DNA of 64,000 nt from Bryopsis sp. KO-2023. Lineage: Eukaryota; Chlorophyta; Ulvophyceae; Bryopsidales; Bryopsidaceae. Position numbers and translations under genes: made by a program. The notes under the pieces were generated by a model that was not told the origin of the DNA, made no database searches, and worked only from the letters and a program-made list of their open reading frames with translations. The stretch lies in assembly GCA_030272585.1 (NCBI GenBank), contig BSYQ01000012.1, forward strand, positions 868,001-932,000, written 5' to 3'. Shown in pieces: positions 45,105 to 57,500 of the stretch; positions within the stretch are counted from its first letter, which is position 1; each line of letters opens with the position of its first letter.

Positions 45105-46674
45105 ATTGATTGATTACCCTCCGGATGGTAGTGGGGGGACTGGGACGGGGGGGGGGGGGCGCTTAGAAAGCAAATCTTCTGAGTGGAGTTGATGGGAGCT
45201 GAAGGGACTGTCCGAACAAACACTTCGAACTGCGATTCTTCATTATTTATTTTACCCCAGGAAACATATCTGTATATCAAGTGCGAACTATGCAATATCG
45301 TTGGTGTGACGGGCTACTTGTTGTCCTGTTTGTTTAACAAGTACTTTTTTTAACGCACCAGCCAAGAAAATCAAAATCAGAATTGTGGTGGGTGGTGAAT
45401 GTGGTTAGGATCACAGGTATGTAAATGATCTTGTACGACTGAACAAGTGAGGTGTAGATGTCAGACTGTGGGGAATATTTGTCTTGGGGTAGAAATGGTT
45501 TTCATTTCTGAGGGCTTTTGCTTCATCCAGACGCTTCACTTTCTGCTTGACTAAAAATTCTTACCTGTACTGAACTCCAGAGAAACAGAATCACACACTG
45601 CAGCTGCATCTATGTCTTCCAAACATACAAACAAACAAACATACATTCTCATGCACTGTGGAACAATTAATTCAAATCCAAAGCAGCCTAACCAAACCAA
45701 AAGTCGTTTCTTGCAACCACCACAACCAATAAGTAGCAAGATCCTCATGTCAGTCATCCAACAGGATTTTTTCAAAAAAAATCTTTTTGTAAATTCACGT
45801 TTCAGAGTGATTGTTCAGAATCATCTCATTGCTTTCAAACATCGAAGCTCCCCAGTGTGTCGGCGGTTGGGTTCACCTCCACACAGAACCGCGATGGGGG
45901 AAGACCAGTTGCGACCTTTTTTTTTCGACTTGGATGTTTCTGTTATTACGAGGTCGTCATCAAGGCCCAGGTCCACAGTTTCTTTTCCCATCCAGGTTTT
46001 GCTCGATACCGCCCCCCCCTCAATAAACACAGCCGCCACAGTCTTCTAGAAAACACTAAAAACAAAGCACGCCCTGGGCCTCCCCGTGAAACAAGAGCGC
46101 GTGAGTTCGTATTCCGTTGTTGATCTCGATCGCGCTTCTCCGAAAAACAGGACCGGCGAGGCATCAGCGCAAAAAAAAGGTATGCTACGAGCGTAGTTAT
46201 CTTTATCTGAACGTGATCAGCTGGTCGCTCGTTCGTTGACCCGCCAGCACACAACCCATTACGAGGCAAGCCTTGAGGATAAATGTCGAAAACCGGCCAA
46301 ACAGAGCGCAGGTGTCGCTGACAGAAACATGTCTTTCGAGAGAAATAAACGTTGCCTGTTCGATCCCTAACCCACACCGGTCCAAGCTGAGCGTCTCAGT
46401 TTGGGCGAGAGACCTAGGGTTTCGATAAACACAGGCTACGAACCACCCTCAACAGCTTGTTTTTTCTTCACTGAAACGTTGCTGGAAAAAGCGCAGGCCT
46501 GTTCGGCTGGACGGGTCTTCCACCATCGAAACGTAAATATCGACATTCTAGAGTCTAGAATCTAGACCTTTGGGGGTGACCGCATGAGGTGGTTGGGTTG
46601 CTGTTCGCAGGTGTTTCGCTCCAGCGCGCGCGAATTGTCGATGAAAACTGCAACATGACCTTATCTTGAGGACG
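45105..46674. other. Spacer and promoter of Lys-rich gene
   Basis: 45105-45700 shows no gene. 45946-46164 on the minus strand has a 72-codon ATG frame beginning MPRRSCFSEK, and an overlapping open stretch 45821-46039 in another frame. Base composition is more balanced than in the spacers, so a small head-to-head gene is possible but unproven. 46200-46670 is the likely promoter of the next gene. Confidence 0.4.
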
Positions 46675-48270
46675 ATGCCTAAGAAAGGAGCGAAGAAAGG
46701 AGGTGGTAAGGTATTTTTGACTTATGCACGGAAATCCACAAGCGATTTTAAACCGCCAACGCTGCAGATTCAAGCTCCAGGGATTGTGTGCCTCATTGCC
46801 CCAATGGATAAAAAAGAGTTGTGTTTTTTCTTGTTTTCCTTGTTTCGTGATCGATATGCAAGGGGAGGCATCCTTTTGATGACCCAACTCTCGATTCTCA
46901 ATAATTGCTTTATTGTGGTTGGAACCAGGGCAAAAAGAAGAAAGGCCCAACATACTACACTTCTGAAGAGGATACTTTGCCTTTTGAATTCAGGGTAGGT
47001 TCCCAGTGTCTGACTTTTGAGGTGCACTTCACCTCAAACTTGAACTCGAATATATATATCAGTGGGTATTTACTTTATTGTGTCGTTTGGGTGAGAATGC
47101 CATGATGCTTTTCAGGTGAACGATATTGTCCATACACCTCTGGGATTAAATTGTACCGTGATCGGTGTCAAGTGAGTTTGCCACTGCAAAGCACTAAACA
47201 TCAAAGTTATCTCCGAACAAATTTGCGCAAAACAAACCCCCAAGAAAACAAGGTGGCAGCAGAGAATCATTGCCTCTAATCAGAAAAAAAAACACCACCT
47301 CGATCGTCATTCTCGACAGGGTTTCCTGTCCTCTTGACAGGGTTTCCTGCCCTCGCTGTTGGATAGTTGTAGCTGTGGTGGTTTATTTCTTGTAGTTTAT
47401 GCTTCCAGGTATGATGATGTAGAGAACAAGTCAACAGGTCGACTGTGGGTGAGATATTCTGAAGGTCATGAGGCCCCCTTGGAACCCAGGCTAGGTCAAG
47501 GGCTGATGGGAAACCTCGGGTGAGTCATGTTTTTTTTTCCCCAAAATAGAAATCGCAACTTTCAAAAGCAAGCAGTCGTCATTCATAATCTACGTTAATA
47601 CATTTGATTTAGTTAGTTATTTGAACTTTTTTTTTGGGGGGGAGGGGAGGGGGCATAAAATTCACATAAGAAAGAATGAAGAAACATGCATAATGTTTTT
47701 TGTAATGAGAGAAGACATAGGAATTTAAAAGTGACGAGTTTTCCTTTTTTCTGCCTGTCTTTTTCAGATATAGGAGGTCTCCTGAGACGGAGCATATCCG
47801 ACGCGACATTATAGCACATAACAAATTCTTGAAAGATGTAGAGGAGAAAAGGTATGGCAGAAGCACTGCTTTTTTTTTCAATTAAAAAAAAAAACAGTAT
47901 CTTCTATCGATCCAAAAAAATTATCATTTCTGCAATGTTGAACAAATTGTGAAGGGGGGGGCCTGCGCAAGCAACCCCCATCTTGATGGTATTCTGTTTA
48001 TCGCCCTATCAATACAATACCCTAAGCACTTCAGATTTTCTCCCTCGAAAAATCAAGAAATTAAGCAACAGGGAAAGGCGTTTTTGAGGGAAGTGCCTGT
48101 GAACTTGGGGAAAAAAAAAGCAATTGTATAATATTTATAGGCGGTTGGCCGAAGAAAATGCTCGCAGAGCTGCCCTGGGTTTGCCTCCATTGGAGCCCGA
48201 AGGAAAAAGCGGCGGAAAAGGGAAGAAGGGAAAAGGAGGGAAAAAAGGAAAAGGAAAGAAGAAAAAATGA
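46675..48270 (+). CDS. Small Lys-rich protein of unknown function, six exons
   Basis: Exons 46675-46710, 46929-46994, 47116-47171, 47409-47519, 47768-47851 and 48141-48270 give 160 residues, all GT-AG and in phase. It starts MPKKGAKKGGGKGKKKKG, then an acidic link (YYTSEEDTLPFEFR). A compact core follows, with a beta-rich start VNDIVHTPLGLNCTVIGVKY, then GRLWVRYSEGHEAPLEPRLG and GYRRSPETEHIRRDIIAHN. A charged helix KDVEEKRRLAEENARRAALG leads to a Lys/Gly tail ending KKGKGKKKK. The core pattern is reminiscent of conserved small proteins of ciliated protists, but I cannot name the family. Both ends are strongly basic, which suggests nucleic acid, tubulin or acidic partner binding. Confidence 0.8.
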
Positions 48271-48557
48271 CCCTATTTTTCTCACCAATTGTTGTGACAG
48301 CATTTCTCTCGCTCTTTCATCTTTTTTTTATATTTTTTTGGAACAAAAAAGATATGTTTTTTTTTTGTTAGAATTTCGAAGAGGTCCTGCGGGGATCGTT
48401 ATTTCAGGGAGTTTATTAAAAAGCAAAACGAAGGGGGGAAAGAAAACTCCCCTCCGCATAAAAAAAAAAGAAAAACAGATATTGTTGATTTGTTGGGTTT
48501 CGTCAGAAAAAAATAAGCAAAGAAGAGGATACGAAAAACTCTTCTGCTGATCTGGTT
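48271..48557. other. 3' spacer
   Basis: A/T-rich sequence with homopolymer runs, presumably the 3' untranslated region of the Lys-rich gene. Nothing else seen. Confidence 0.5.
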
Positions 48558-48779
48558 TTAGGGTTTATTTTTTTTTAAATAATATCGGCACATAGAGTTG
48601 TGGGGAGACGGGCTTTCGCAAGAATTTTCCTGTGCATTTTTCCAAGCGATCGGATGGGAAGGGGAAAAATCATCAAATTGTATTTCAATGTAACGTTTTG
48701 CTGTCGGTCGATCACTCGCCATTCTTAGCGTTCTGAGAAGTATCGCAGCTTTTGCTGTTGTTCCAAAGAAACCGGCCAT
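48558..48779 (-). CDS. Possible 73-residue small protein
   Basis: An ATG frame beginning MAGFFGTTAKAAILLRTLRM with even codon composition, unlike the A/T runs around it. It lies on the same strand about 240 bases past the end of the SUVR3-like gene. There is no paralogue or recognised motif, so it could be chance or part of that gene's 3' untranslated region. Confidence 0.3.
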   Translation of the reverse strand: MAGFFGTTAKAAILLRTLRMASDRPTAKRYIEIQFDDFSPSHPIAWKNAQENSCESPSPHNSMCRYYLKKNKP

Positions 48780-49016
48780 TTCCCCATCTTAAAAAAATGC
48801 TGCATTTTTTTCTCTCCCAAATATTTATGGAGCATTTTTTTCAAATCAGCATCTTGGCAGAGATGCCCACTAGGATATATTCATATGGCTGCAACCATTA
48901 CATTTCCATTCTTTTTCTTTTTTTTATGAGCTGTAGTGCGGCCTTTTTCCTTTTCCCAGATGATTCTAGCAATATCCCCTCTTCTCTAAATTACCTTTTA
49001 CCACACACCGTCAAAA

Positions 49017-50685
49017 TCAAATCTCCTCCGCTGGCAAGTATCCACCACAACAGCCAGCCCCGCAAAAACAAGGTCGTTTGTTTTTTCCACCCGGTGAAAG
49101 TGGAGCAGACAGGCTTTCTCCGTAAGAAAAACTCAACTCCTCTCCGCTCCGAATATCAAATTTTGCATGCAACATGATGCGAGGCAGGAACTGGCCGCGA
49201 CCTCTGCCGATCAACAGTTCGAGATTTCCACCATCGCATCTGTGGCCAAAAAAAAACCAAAAAAACCTTTATATATTACAACCCCCTCCCCCACTCACCC
49301 GAAAATAAAGAAATAAAAACACACACCCTGCCGAATGTGGATTTGCACCTGTGGTTTATGAATCTTGCAACATTCCCCATTTTGGTTGCATCGATGTTGG
49401 ACCTCAATTGCATCCGTCTTGACGGCAAAATTTCGCGCACGACCTATACGAGAAAACAAAGCGTCAGTTTCCATTCGAACTTCGCTTCAACTTTTGCTTT
49501 ATTCCTTTGAAATTTTGAAAGAAAAAAGACATTCCTGATAAAAAAAAGGATGCACAAGCTCTACGGACAAAAAAAAAACAAAAAACAAAACACTGAGCTC
49601 CTTGTTTTTTTCAACATATCCGAAAAGAGGAGATGCCCCTCCCCCCCCAAAAAAAATATAAAAAAAATGAAAAGTTGAAACAAAATACAGAATATAAAAT
49701 ACAAAATTAAGCACCCACCAGCAAGCAATGTCCTTCGCCGGATGTTGCAGAATCGTACTCTTTTAACCTTCGCACCGCTTCTTTTGACGATATGATCTCC
49801 CCGACATATTCGCACACTAAGCTTCCTTCGGCAATTTCACCACATGCATGGACCCCCCAACCCTTTTTCCATCATCCGACAAAAAAAAAGTCACCAACCG
49901 AAACGGTGCCAAGTGCATAATGCTATACCTCGCCTTGAAAACAATTTTTTCACTTTCCCGCCCCCTTTAATTCAATGATAAATGCAACCCGTGCAGTCGA
50001 TCGGGTTAAAGCTTTGTCGAAACAAGTTTGGGGAGGTCCTGATTCTCATATCAACATGGGTAGAAAATCCTTCTGGAGGAATAAAACCAGCTGGGAAGGA
50101 GGAAAAAAAACATGTAACAACCCGTCGCATGCATGAACCCAAGAAGCGGCCTAAGGAGATGTAAATGTACCTTCTTGTCGCTTTTTCTGAGCTCGACAGG
50201 AACACTGAGCGAACTGCAAGGCAAAAAAAACCCCACAGAATCTTATTTTTTCGTTTTCCACAGCTCAAGCAAATGATCCCACACTCTGTCAATCAAAAAC
50301 CAGCAATATTTGATTGTTTTTTCCAACACATGCAAAAATTCCCTGGAGTCTTTCCACCCCACCTCTGAATTCCTGAGCCATCCTCGTCCAGCTCCAGTGA
50401 ATTTTCAGGAAGGACACTCTTGGAGATGTACGTGAATTTGAAAGGGAATCGTTCAGCATCTACCGAATTCTCACATGGGATCGGAAATCGTTCACTCCCC
50501 CGAGAGACGTCACGGCGTCGCTCCTCAAAGACGTCGCGCGCTGCGTCTCGGAAAGCGCAACAAACTCCAGACAGCGCCGCCACGTCCTCGGTATCCATTT
50601 TATGGAAAACCCGCTCGAACACCTCTTTGGAGACGCTGGGCCCCCCCATCCAACTCTTGGTGCGCCCACGCTTCGACGCGCTCAT
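49017..50685 (-). CDS. SUVR3: SUVR3-like histone-lysine methyltransferase
   Basis: Well-placed exons are 50356-50685 (approximate 3' end), 49719-49862, 49349-49443 and 49017-49239. The N-terminus has an F-box-like segment (SVSKEVFERVFHKMDTEDVA) and then FPIPCENSVDAERFPF, close to the start of plant SUVR3. The SET domain reads GWGVHACGEIAEGSLVCEYV, VVREILP, NIDATKMGNVARFINH, and FDIRSGEELSFSYGE followed by a post-SET CFCGAGCCGGYLP. SET enzymes move methyl groups from S-adenosylmethionine to histone lysines in the nucleus. The pre-SET part lies between 50340 and 49930; candidate exons at 50168-50213 (QCSCRAQKKRQE) and about 49930-50060 (CFDKALTRSTAR) are visible, but their junctions could not be made to fit in phase. 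The usual NHSC motif reads NHRC across the last splice. Confidence 0.72.
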
Positions 50686-51291
50686 GCTTCCTGGGGATCT
50701 ATCTCAGCCGAACTGTCGATCCTTTTCCTTTCCAGCGCTAAAATATGCTTCATTGGGACGGCCACGTAGCGACGCCGTTCGAGGGGGGTCGTCCGAAGGT
50801 GAGCAATGATCGCTTTTTCGACCATGGTATATTTTTTTGCCTTCGTTTCTTTGGTTTTCAATCGTGGCGTGATGGTGATGTCAGACATGACGTATTGTAT
50901 TCGCAGGGGATGCGCTGGTCAAGAAAAGAGCGCGCGCAAACGCCTCCACTGCAAACAGCTTGGTGCGACGATCAAAGCGAGAGACAGACCCTCACACCAC
51001 CCCTTCGTTACCCACCAAAGCTCTGCTTCCCCTTCGGCATCGCACTCTCTCTCTCTCTCATCCAGCTTGACGTCCCCCGTCGCCATCGATTCTTTCTCCT
51101 TTCCGATTCAGAATATCGGTTCTTTTTGTCAAGTTCTTATCTTCACCACCGTCTGAGCTCGGCGTTTTCTACCCAAACCTTGGATTTTGCTAAAAGGGGG
51201 AGAGTGGTTCGTTTTCCCCGTGCGAAGGAGATTCGTTTGTCGACGCGGATCCCCCCCCCACACACACCCAAGGAAAAGGAAACGTCAAGAA
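50686..51291. other. Shared divergent promoter region
   Basis: About 600 bases separate the start of the SUVR3-like gene (minus) from the orphan gene (plus). It is richer in GC than the flanks and contains CT repeats near 51045. Short frames here overlap each other and are not supported. Confidence 0.5.
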
Positions 51292-51810
51292 ATGGGACGG
51301 TTGCCACTGGAGGAACACGATGGCATCGCGTATCTTCAGAGAGTTTTCGGGGGAGGCCCGAGGGATGGGCTGTTCGGGACGGACGTCATCGTGACGCCTG
51401 TGTCGTCGAACTATCGCTTGAAAACGCTGGCCATCGACGCGTTCCGTCGATATCTCGGCAGGTATTGGAGCATGTACGGCGCGGAGTTCCTGGCGAACTG
51501 GCGCGAATCCGTCGCGGTGCCCCCCGTGTTGGCGCTGTGCAGGAAACCGTTGGTCCAGCTTTTGAGGGAATGCGAGGACGTCAATCTGGAGAGCAGTTGT
51601 GAAATGTTGACGGAAACGTGGGACGACCCGCTCGCGGCGCGTCAAGCGCTGGAGGGGGTGTTCAACGGCAGCGACGTGGACGAGTTGTCCGTGTTCAGCC
51701 TGGATGATGGGGGGATTTATTACGGAATGGTGGTCGCTGCGCATGTCAAAACGGGGAAAAGTGGCAAGTTTGTGGGGTTGGTGACGGTGTTCGACGATCA
51801 GGGATATTGA
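51292..51810 (+). CDS. Orphan protein of 172 residues
   Basis: Single exon from ATG 51292 (MGRLPLEEHDGIAYLQRVFG); the frame is open 35 codons further upstream, but that part is low quality and lacks a better ATG. The product is acidic and globular in appearance, with aromatic-rich helices (LAIDAFRRYLGRYWSMYGAE, VPPVLALCRKPLVQLLRECE) and a beta-like end (GGIYYGMVVAAHVKTGKSGK, FVGLVTVFDDQGY). No signal peptide or membrane span. High GC and third-position bias compared with the spacer support coding. I do not recognise the family. Confidence 0.6.
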   Translation: MGRLPLEEHDGIAYLQRVFGGGPRDGLFGTDVIVTPVSSNYRLKTLAIDAFRRYLGRYWSMYGAEFLANWRESVAVPPVLALCRKPLVQLLRECEDVNLESSCEMLTETWDDPLAARQALEGVFNGSDVDELSVFSLDDGGIYYGMVVAAHVKTGKSGKFVGLVTVFDDQGY

Positions 51811-54540
51811 AGAACAATAGAGGGGAAGGGGTTGGGGAAAATTTGCACGGAGCAGCTTCCCCCCCTTTCCGGGAAAAGAAGAAAAATTGGTGAAAGAACA
51901 TGAGAAAAAAAGAATTCACATTTCCGGGACCTGCTGAAAATGCATTTCAATCGATAAAAAAACTTGGGCAAAAAATTTTAAAACAGAACATCAAGAAGAA
52001 GAAGAAGAAGAAGCAAAAACCTGAAAGAAAAAAAAAAAGAACAGAATAGGATTTCGGCTGGGAGGAGGGACGCTTTTTCAAAGTGGATCGACAAAAAAAA
52101 ATCGACCTTAGTTTTCTTGATGGTATTTTCGGGGGATTCGTGACGAGATTTTTTTTTTGTCCAGGAATCGTATTAAAAAAGAAACTGGAGGGGAAACGAA
52201 AAACAAAAAAACAAAAACAAAAACAGAGAGCATGTGGGAGGGGGGAAAGATTGGGAAGGAAAATTCGCTGTGATGATTATTGATGTGCGCATGTACATTT
52301 TCTTTAATATGTTAGGAGGGTTTTCTTTATATGTTAACGGGGGGAATGGGCAGGGAACAAAAAGAAAAAAGGGATTTGGGGGGTTGGGATTTGCATGGGA
52401 TGGGGAATGGGTGGTGGGGGGAATTTGTCGTATCGCTGGAGTATGCATTGCATTATATCGCTTTGGGGTTTTCTTTTTCATTTTTGCTTGAATTAGTCAC
52501 TCTGCCTCTTTCTTTTTCCTCTTCTGTTTTCTTTTCCTTTGACTTTCAATTGTGTGTGCGTGATGGAGGGCTGTTTTTTTATTTATAAAAAGAAGGGGGT
52601 TGAAGAAAAGGGGGTAACTGGAATGGGCACAGGGGAAAAAAAAAGGAAAACAGTCTGAGGAGAAAAGGTAGAAAGGGGGGGAGAGGGAAAAGGAAGAAGG
52701 GAAAAAAAACAAAAGCAACAACAGAATTTGGTTTGTTGGTTTTTTTTTGGTTTTTTTTTTTTTTTAACTTCTCGTCGTTAGCAACACTGGGCGAGAGCAT
52801 AAAATGAATGATACGCTGGATTGTGCGGGGAAAAAAAAAAGCCTACAACAGAACGAAAAGAGAAAACAAGTGGGAAAAAAAGAAAAAAAAAACAGGAAAG
52901 AAAACGAAAGGCCTGCACGAAAATATTTCCTGGGGACAGAAAATCTTTCAAGCATCGAAAAAAAAATTTAGGGGGGGGGGAGGGGAAGTGAAAAGATTCA
53001 TATTAACGTTGAAACAGAACGCTCTACGTTTCGTTGTTATCTTTTTGGAGGGGCCCTCTGTTGGTTTTTTTCCCCTCCTCCATTCACAATTTGTTACCAT
53101 TTTTTTTTTTTGAAGAGAAGAATGTGAGGGGTGGGGAAAAAAAAAAGAGGGAAAAAAAAGATATGCGTTCGTAGAAAAAATGTACATTGATTCATAGCAG
53201 TGTAAAATGCAGAACTGAAAGGAAAAAAAAAAGTCGGGAAAAAGAAAAAGAAAAAGAAAAGAACTCCTGGGGAAAAAAAGACTTTAAAGAAAAGACTTAG
53301 AAAGATATTTGGGTGAAAAACAAAATGAAACAACATGGGCGTTCTTTTTTTATTATTATTCCTTCTTTTTTTGTATTTTTTTTGTCCCCCCCCCCTTTTT
53401 TTTTTTCGATGCCTTGATTTTTTGGGGGTTATTCTTGAATTGCAAGTTGTTTATGTCCTTTGGAAACAGTTGGCAGAAGAAAAAAAAAAGAAACAATTAG
53501 ATGATTTTATTGAAGAAAAAAAAACATATTGTTTTTTTTTTCGTGTGTGCGTACGAGGCCTTTCTAGTTTTCTGTGGTGGTGTTTTTTTTTTTTGGTCCC
53601 CGGCCTTTTCGAATTTGGAAATTCACATATGAAAAAAAAAAAGAAAAGAATCATTGTAATGGAGTTCGTGCAATCTTGCAGCATGGTGGGAGAAAAAGAT
53701 TCTCGAAAATCAGAAAGTACCAGTGTGGTTTTGGTGGGGGTTTGTGAGGGAAAAAAAAAGAAAAAAAAAGAAAGACGCACTTTTTTTCGAATGGAAAAAA
53801 AAATCATTCAGTAAAAAAAAAAGAAAAAAAGTGTGTGGGGGGGTATAAGTCACCATAAAAAAAAATTATGAAGAAAACTGTCGAAGAATCTTCAACCAAA
53901 AAAAAAACGGGGGGATGGATTTGAAAAAAGAAATTTGGGAATGGACCTAACATACATATACATATATATATGTTTTTGTTTATATTTAGATATGTGATTG
54001 ATTTGTAGGGACTTGCGCTGTTGTTTTTGGTGGCTTCCGAAAATCACGTAAATATAATATAAAGGGAATTTTTGTAAAGAACGGTAGGTTTGGGGATGTA
54101 GATATCTTCGTCTGGGGTGGGGTTTTGAAACAAAAAAAATCCTTTTTTTTGTTTTTGGGTGCCGAAAAAAATCCCCAAAAACCAAAAAAAAAGAAAGGAT
54201 GAAAAAAAAAAGGACAGAGGGGGGGCTTGGATGATTGGGAAAGAATCTGTTTCTCAGGGGGTTTTGGGGGAAAAATGAGATTGTTTGTTTTTTTCTTCGA
54301 TACATTCGCTGCGTAACTGTGTTTTGATTGTGTTATACATGGGAGTTCGGACGGTCAGTTATGGGGGTGCTGTGTGTAAAAAGAAGAAAGTTGCTGAAGG
54401 TTTGTCCATCAAGAAGACAATCATTTGTATTTTTTTTGGCAAAGTTTTTATGGTTTGCAGGGAATTCTCACATGAGTGGGGGATGCGAGTTTTATCTTTC
54501 TGGCTGTTTATGCGGGGTCTTCTGTTTTCACTGAACAACA
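51811..54540. other. Purine-rich low-complexity spacer
   Basis: 2.7 kb with long A and G runs on the plus strand (e.g. 52000-52260, 52600-52720, 52830-52990, 53220-53300), broken by a few pyrimidine-rich pieces. Open frames here are long only because of homopolymers (Lys/Phe-rich translations). I see no gene. A (GAA)6-like run lies near 51993. Confidence 0.6.
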
Positions 54541-57500
54541 CTCTCTGATGGGAAGGATCTTGAAACCTTTTATCAAGCTTTCACAAAAAATAACTGCTTG
54601 GAAGTGCTGCCAAGCAATTGCTTTTATCATGACTTAAGAGAATCCACTCTCTTTTTGGGGGCGTGGGGAGGGTTGCAACACAGGTTAGGACAATGGTAAC
54701 CTAGACGAATAATTCAAGATGATTTTCTTTGTGTGAAAAAAATCTTGGGGTTGCATGTCAGTGGAGAAAAAGGATATATATTTTTCTAAGCTAGTTGAGA
54801 GGGAGTCTTGGAACAAGGGAAGAAAACAGTCTCTTCGAAACACAATTCAACGGATGCTGTATCCTGCTGGATATATGATGTTTAAAATGTCATGGACCTC
54901 ACATTGCAGCAGCCAAAAAGATTCATTGGAACTAAGAGCACACACACGTAAAAAATGTTTCAGCCAGCCATCTTGGATTAACAAAAAACACAGGGCTCGA
55001 TAGAGAGACGCTTGCATTTTAACTACTTTTTTTTCCACATTCACACTGCAAAAACCCTTGCACATTTCCTACCAAATTCTTTTCTATGTACCTCCTCTCT
55101 TCTGACACACGTTTTTTTTCCCTTCGGAATGTTAAGAATAACTTTTTCTGGGCTTGGGCCCTGCAAGACATCCTTTACTTTTGATTCAGATGATCTGAGT
55201 CCTGCTGTGCCAACAGGATCCACCCTCTTTCAACAGCATTGTACTGAAGCCAAAATAAACCTAGAAATGTTTCCTTTCAAACCCCAACAGCCTGTCTGTT
55301 CATTCCAAAAAAACACTGTCCTTAAATACAAACCTAGCCTATTGCCCCTTCCTCTCACGCTACTCCAAACTCGAAATAACCAAACCACGATTCCCTTTTG
55401 AGCTACAAAGTGCTGGTTATGTGGCAATAACCATGCCCCCAATTATACTTAGGTTATCGATAACATCTGATGGATCATTTTTTGTTTTTATTTTGACACT
55501 TTCCCAGTGTCAGGAGTATCCTTCTCTCTGATCAAATTTGCTACCAGTTAGCTTGTCCTTCCACTTTTCTGATTTTTTTCCTTTTTTCTTTTTTCAAAAA
55601 TATTTGTCTTGCTTGTTTTTCCCCCGCATGGATAAGTCTGATGAACGATGGACGTCAAAAACCGACTTGATTCTTTTTTCATGGCAAGGTTTCAAATGTT
55701 GCTAATGTTTGAACCCGCCACACTGAAATCAGCTACCTCTCGTTTTTCTTTCCCCAAAACTGTTTTCATTCCATCGATAAACCCCTGCAAGTCCAGACCC
55801 AGGCATCCTCCAAATTGGAAACACCTTTAAATTCTAATCACCCAACACTCGATACAATTCAAAATACCTCTCAAATCTCCCCTGAAACTTCATTTCCCAT
55901 CGCCTGACTGGAGAAATCCATCCCTGCGATATTTTTCACAGACTCTAAAACCCCAGTCAGACACTATGTTCAGTGCAGCAATATCCCTTCATACGAAATC
56001 CAACTGATGATTCTTGTTTTTTTGCAGCTGCCCAGAAACACACCAGGATTCCGTCGACACTATTGGTCTGCTGTTGTAGACCCGAGGATGACTAACACAG
56101 TGCGACCGTTAGGCATGGTGTCAGTTACAGGAGTTGTGACAATTATGACTTTGTGTTAACTGGGTCGTGGGAGGACAAAAAGGAACAAGCAATTGTAGAC
56201 GTTTCAATCGTGCTATGCTCGGAATACAGCAAACAGCCGCTCATCATAAGGCATCAATAACACTGCCAGAGTCCTTTGGAGCATCTCAGGTCATTATGTT
56301 CTATATATAACATTTTGTGGAATTCAGTGTATCGCAACAATCGATAGTCCGACATTGGAACGATCTTGATGACTGGAAAGTATAGGAAAGATGAATTCAG
56401 TGAGGTTATTTAGGAAGTGAAGGGACTGGTCATTGTGTCGTTCATTAGCTTACTTTTTGTAAAGCGTTGTTTGGCGGCCGTTTCACCACTCGGTATCGCT
56501 GTTGCGAACGAGTGTATTCAACAATTTGTATATATGTCCTCCACCAGATTGGACTTTTCACAACCTGATCTTTTTTTCTTCCAGCAGACTGTGACAATCT
56601 CCTCCTTGCTCCATCCACATACAAATACAATTTTTTTTTAATTGAAATTCTGCTCCAACGAAAAATAGTCCAGATGCTTGACGATTACCATAGCATTCAG
56701 CCATGTTGAAACAATAAAAAACTTGGGGCAAACCAGAGACACATGCTGTTCAAAATACCACTGGCGCATCTTCACCACCATTTCTTTGCACATTCACAAT
56801 GAAAAACCCCTTACATATTTCCCATAAAAATCTATTCTATCTGCCTCTAACACTATTTCCCTTGTGCCCTTCATATCAAGATCAAATACTGCTTATTCAG
56901 AAAACGACATTCTAAAATATTCCTCATTTTTGTTTCTAGCCTGCACAATGCAAGTCATCCTCTCCACCCAACTCCACATGCACTGCTAACATAACCCACC
57001 CTCTTCTAACTGGAAAATTGAACCCTATAAAAGTGTTTCCTTTTAAACCCCTGCACCTAACAGTCTTCCATTCCGAAAAACTTTCTGAACACGAATCCAA
57101 CCCATCACTCAGATTTTGCTCATCCACCCACACTGCTCCAAACTCAAAAGAAACAGGCCACCCTCAGGTGCCGCTATATAAGGAAAATTTTTCCTTTTTA
57201 ATTCGACTCTTTCCCAATGTCGAATGTATCCTCCTCTCTACTCAAATTTCCTACCATCCTCTTCTCTTTTTGTTATAATTTTGCATTTTCATTTTTTCTC
57301 CCCCAACGGGAGACCAAATTCATCGATAAGGCTGATGAAAATATGGAGCAAACATATGACATCATATGATTGTTTTGAAAAAGATACCATGACAGGACTG
57401 TTTCTACTCCGAATAGAACCACCCATATTAAGGTCTTTTTTTTGCAGGAAACCATCTCAGTGAAACCCTGTCGCAATGTCCTCTATTTTCCCATACATCC

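Noticed and set aside
45821-46164. Minus-strand gene head-to-head with the Lys-rich gene
   Set aside because: Joining the two overlapping frames needs an intron of about 25 bases; kept only as a note in the spacer entry.
53335-53814. 159-codon Phe/Lys-rich frame
   Set aside because: It is produced by T and A homopolymers in low-complexity spacer.
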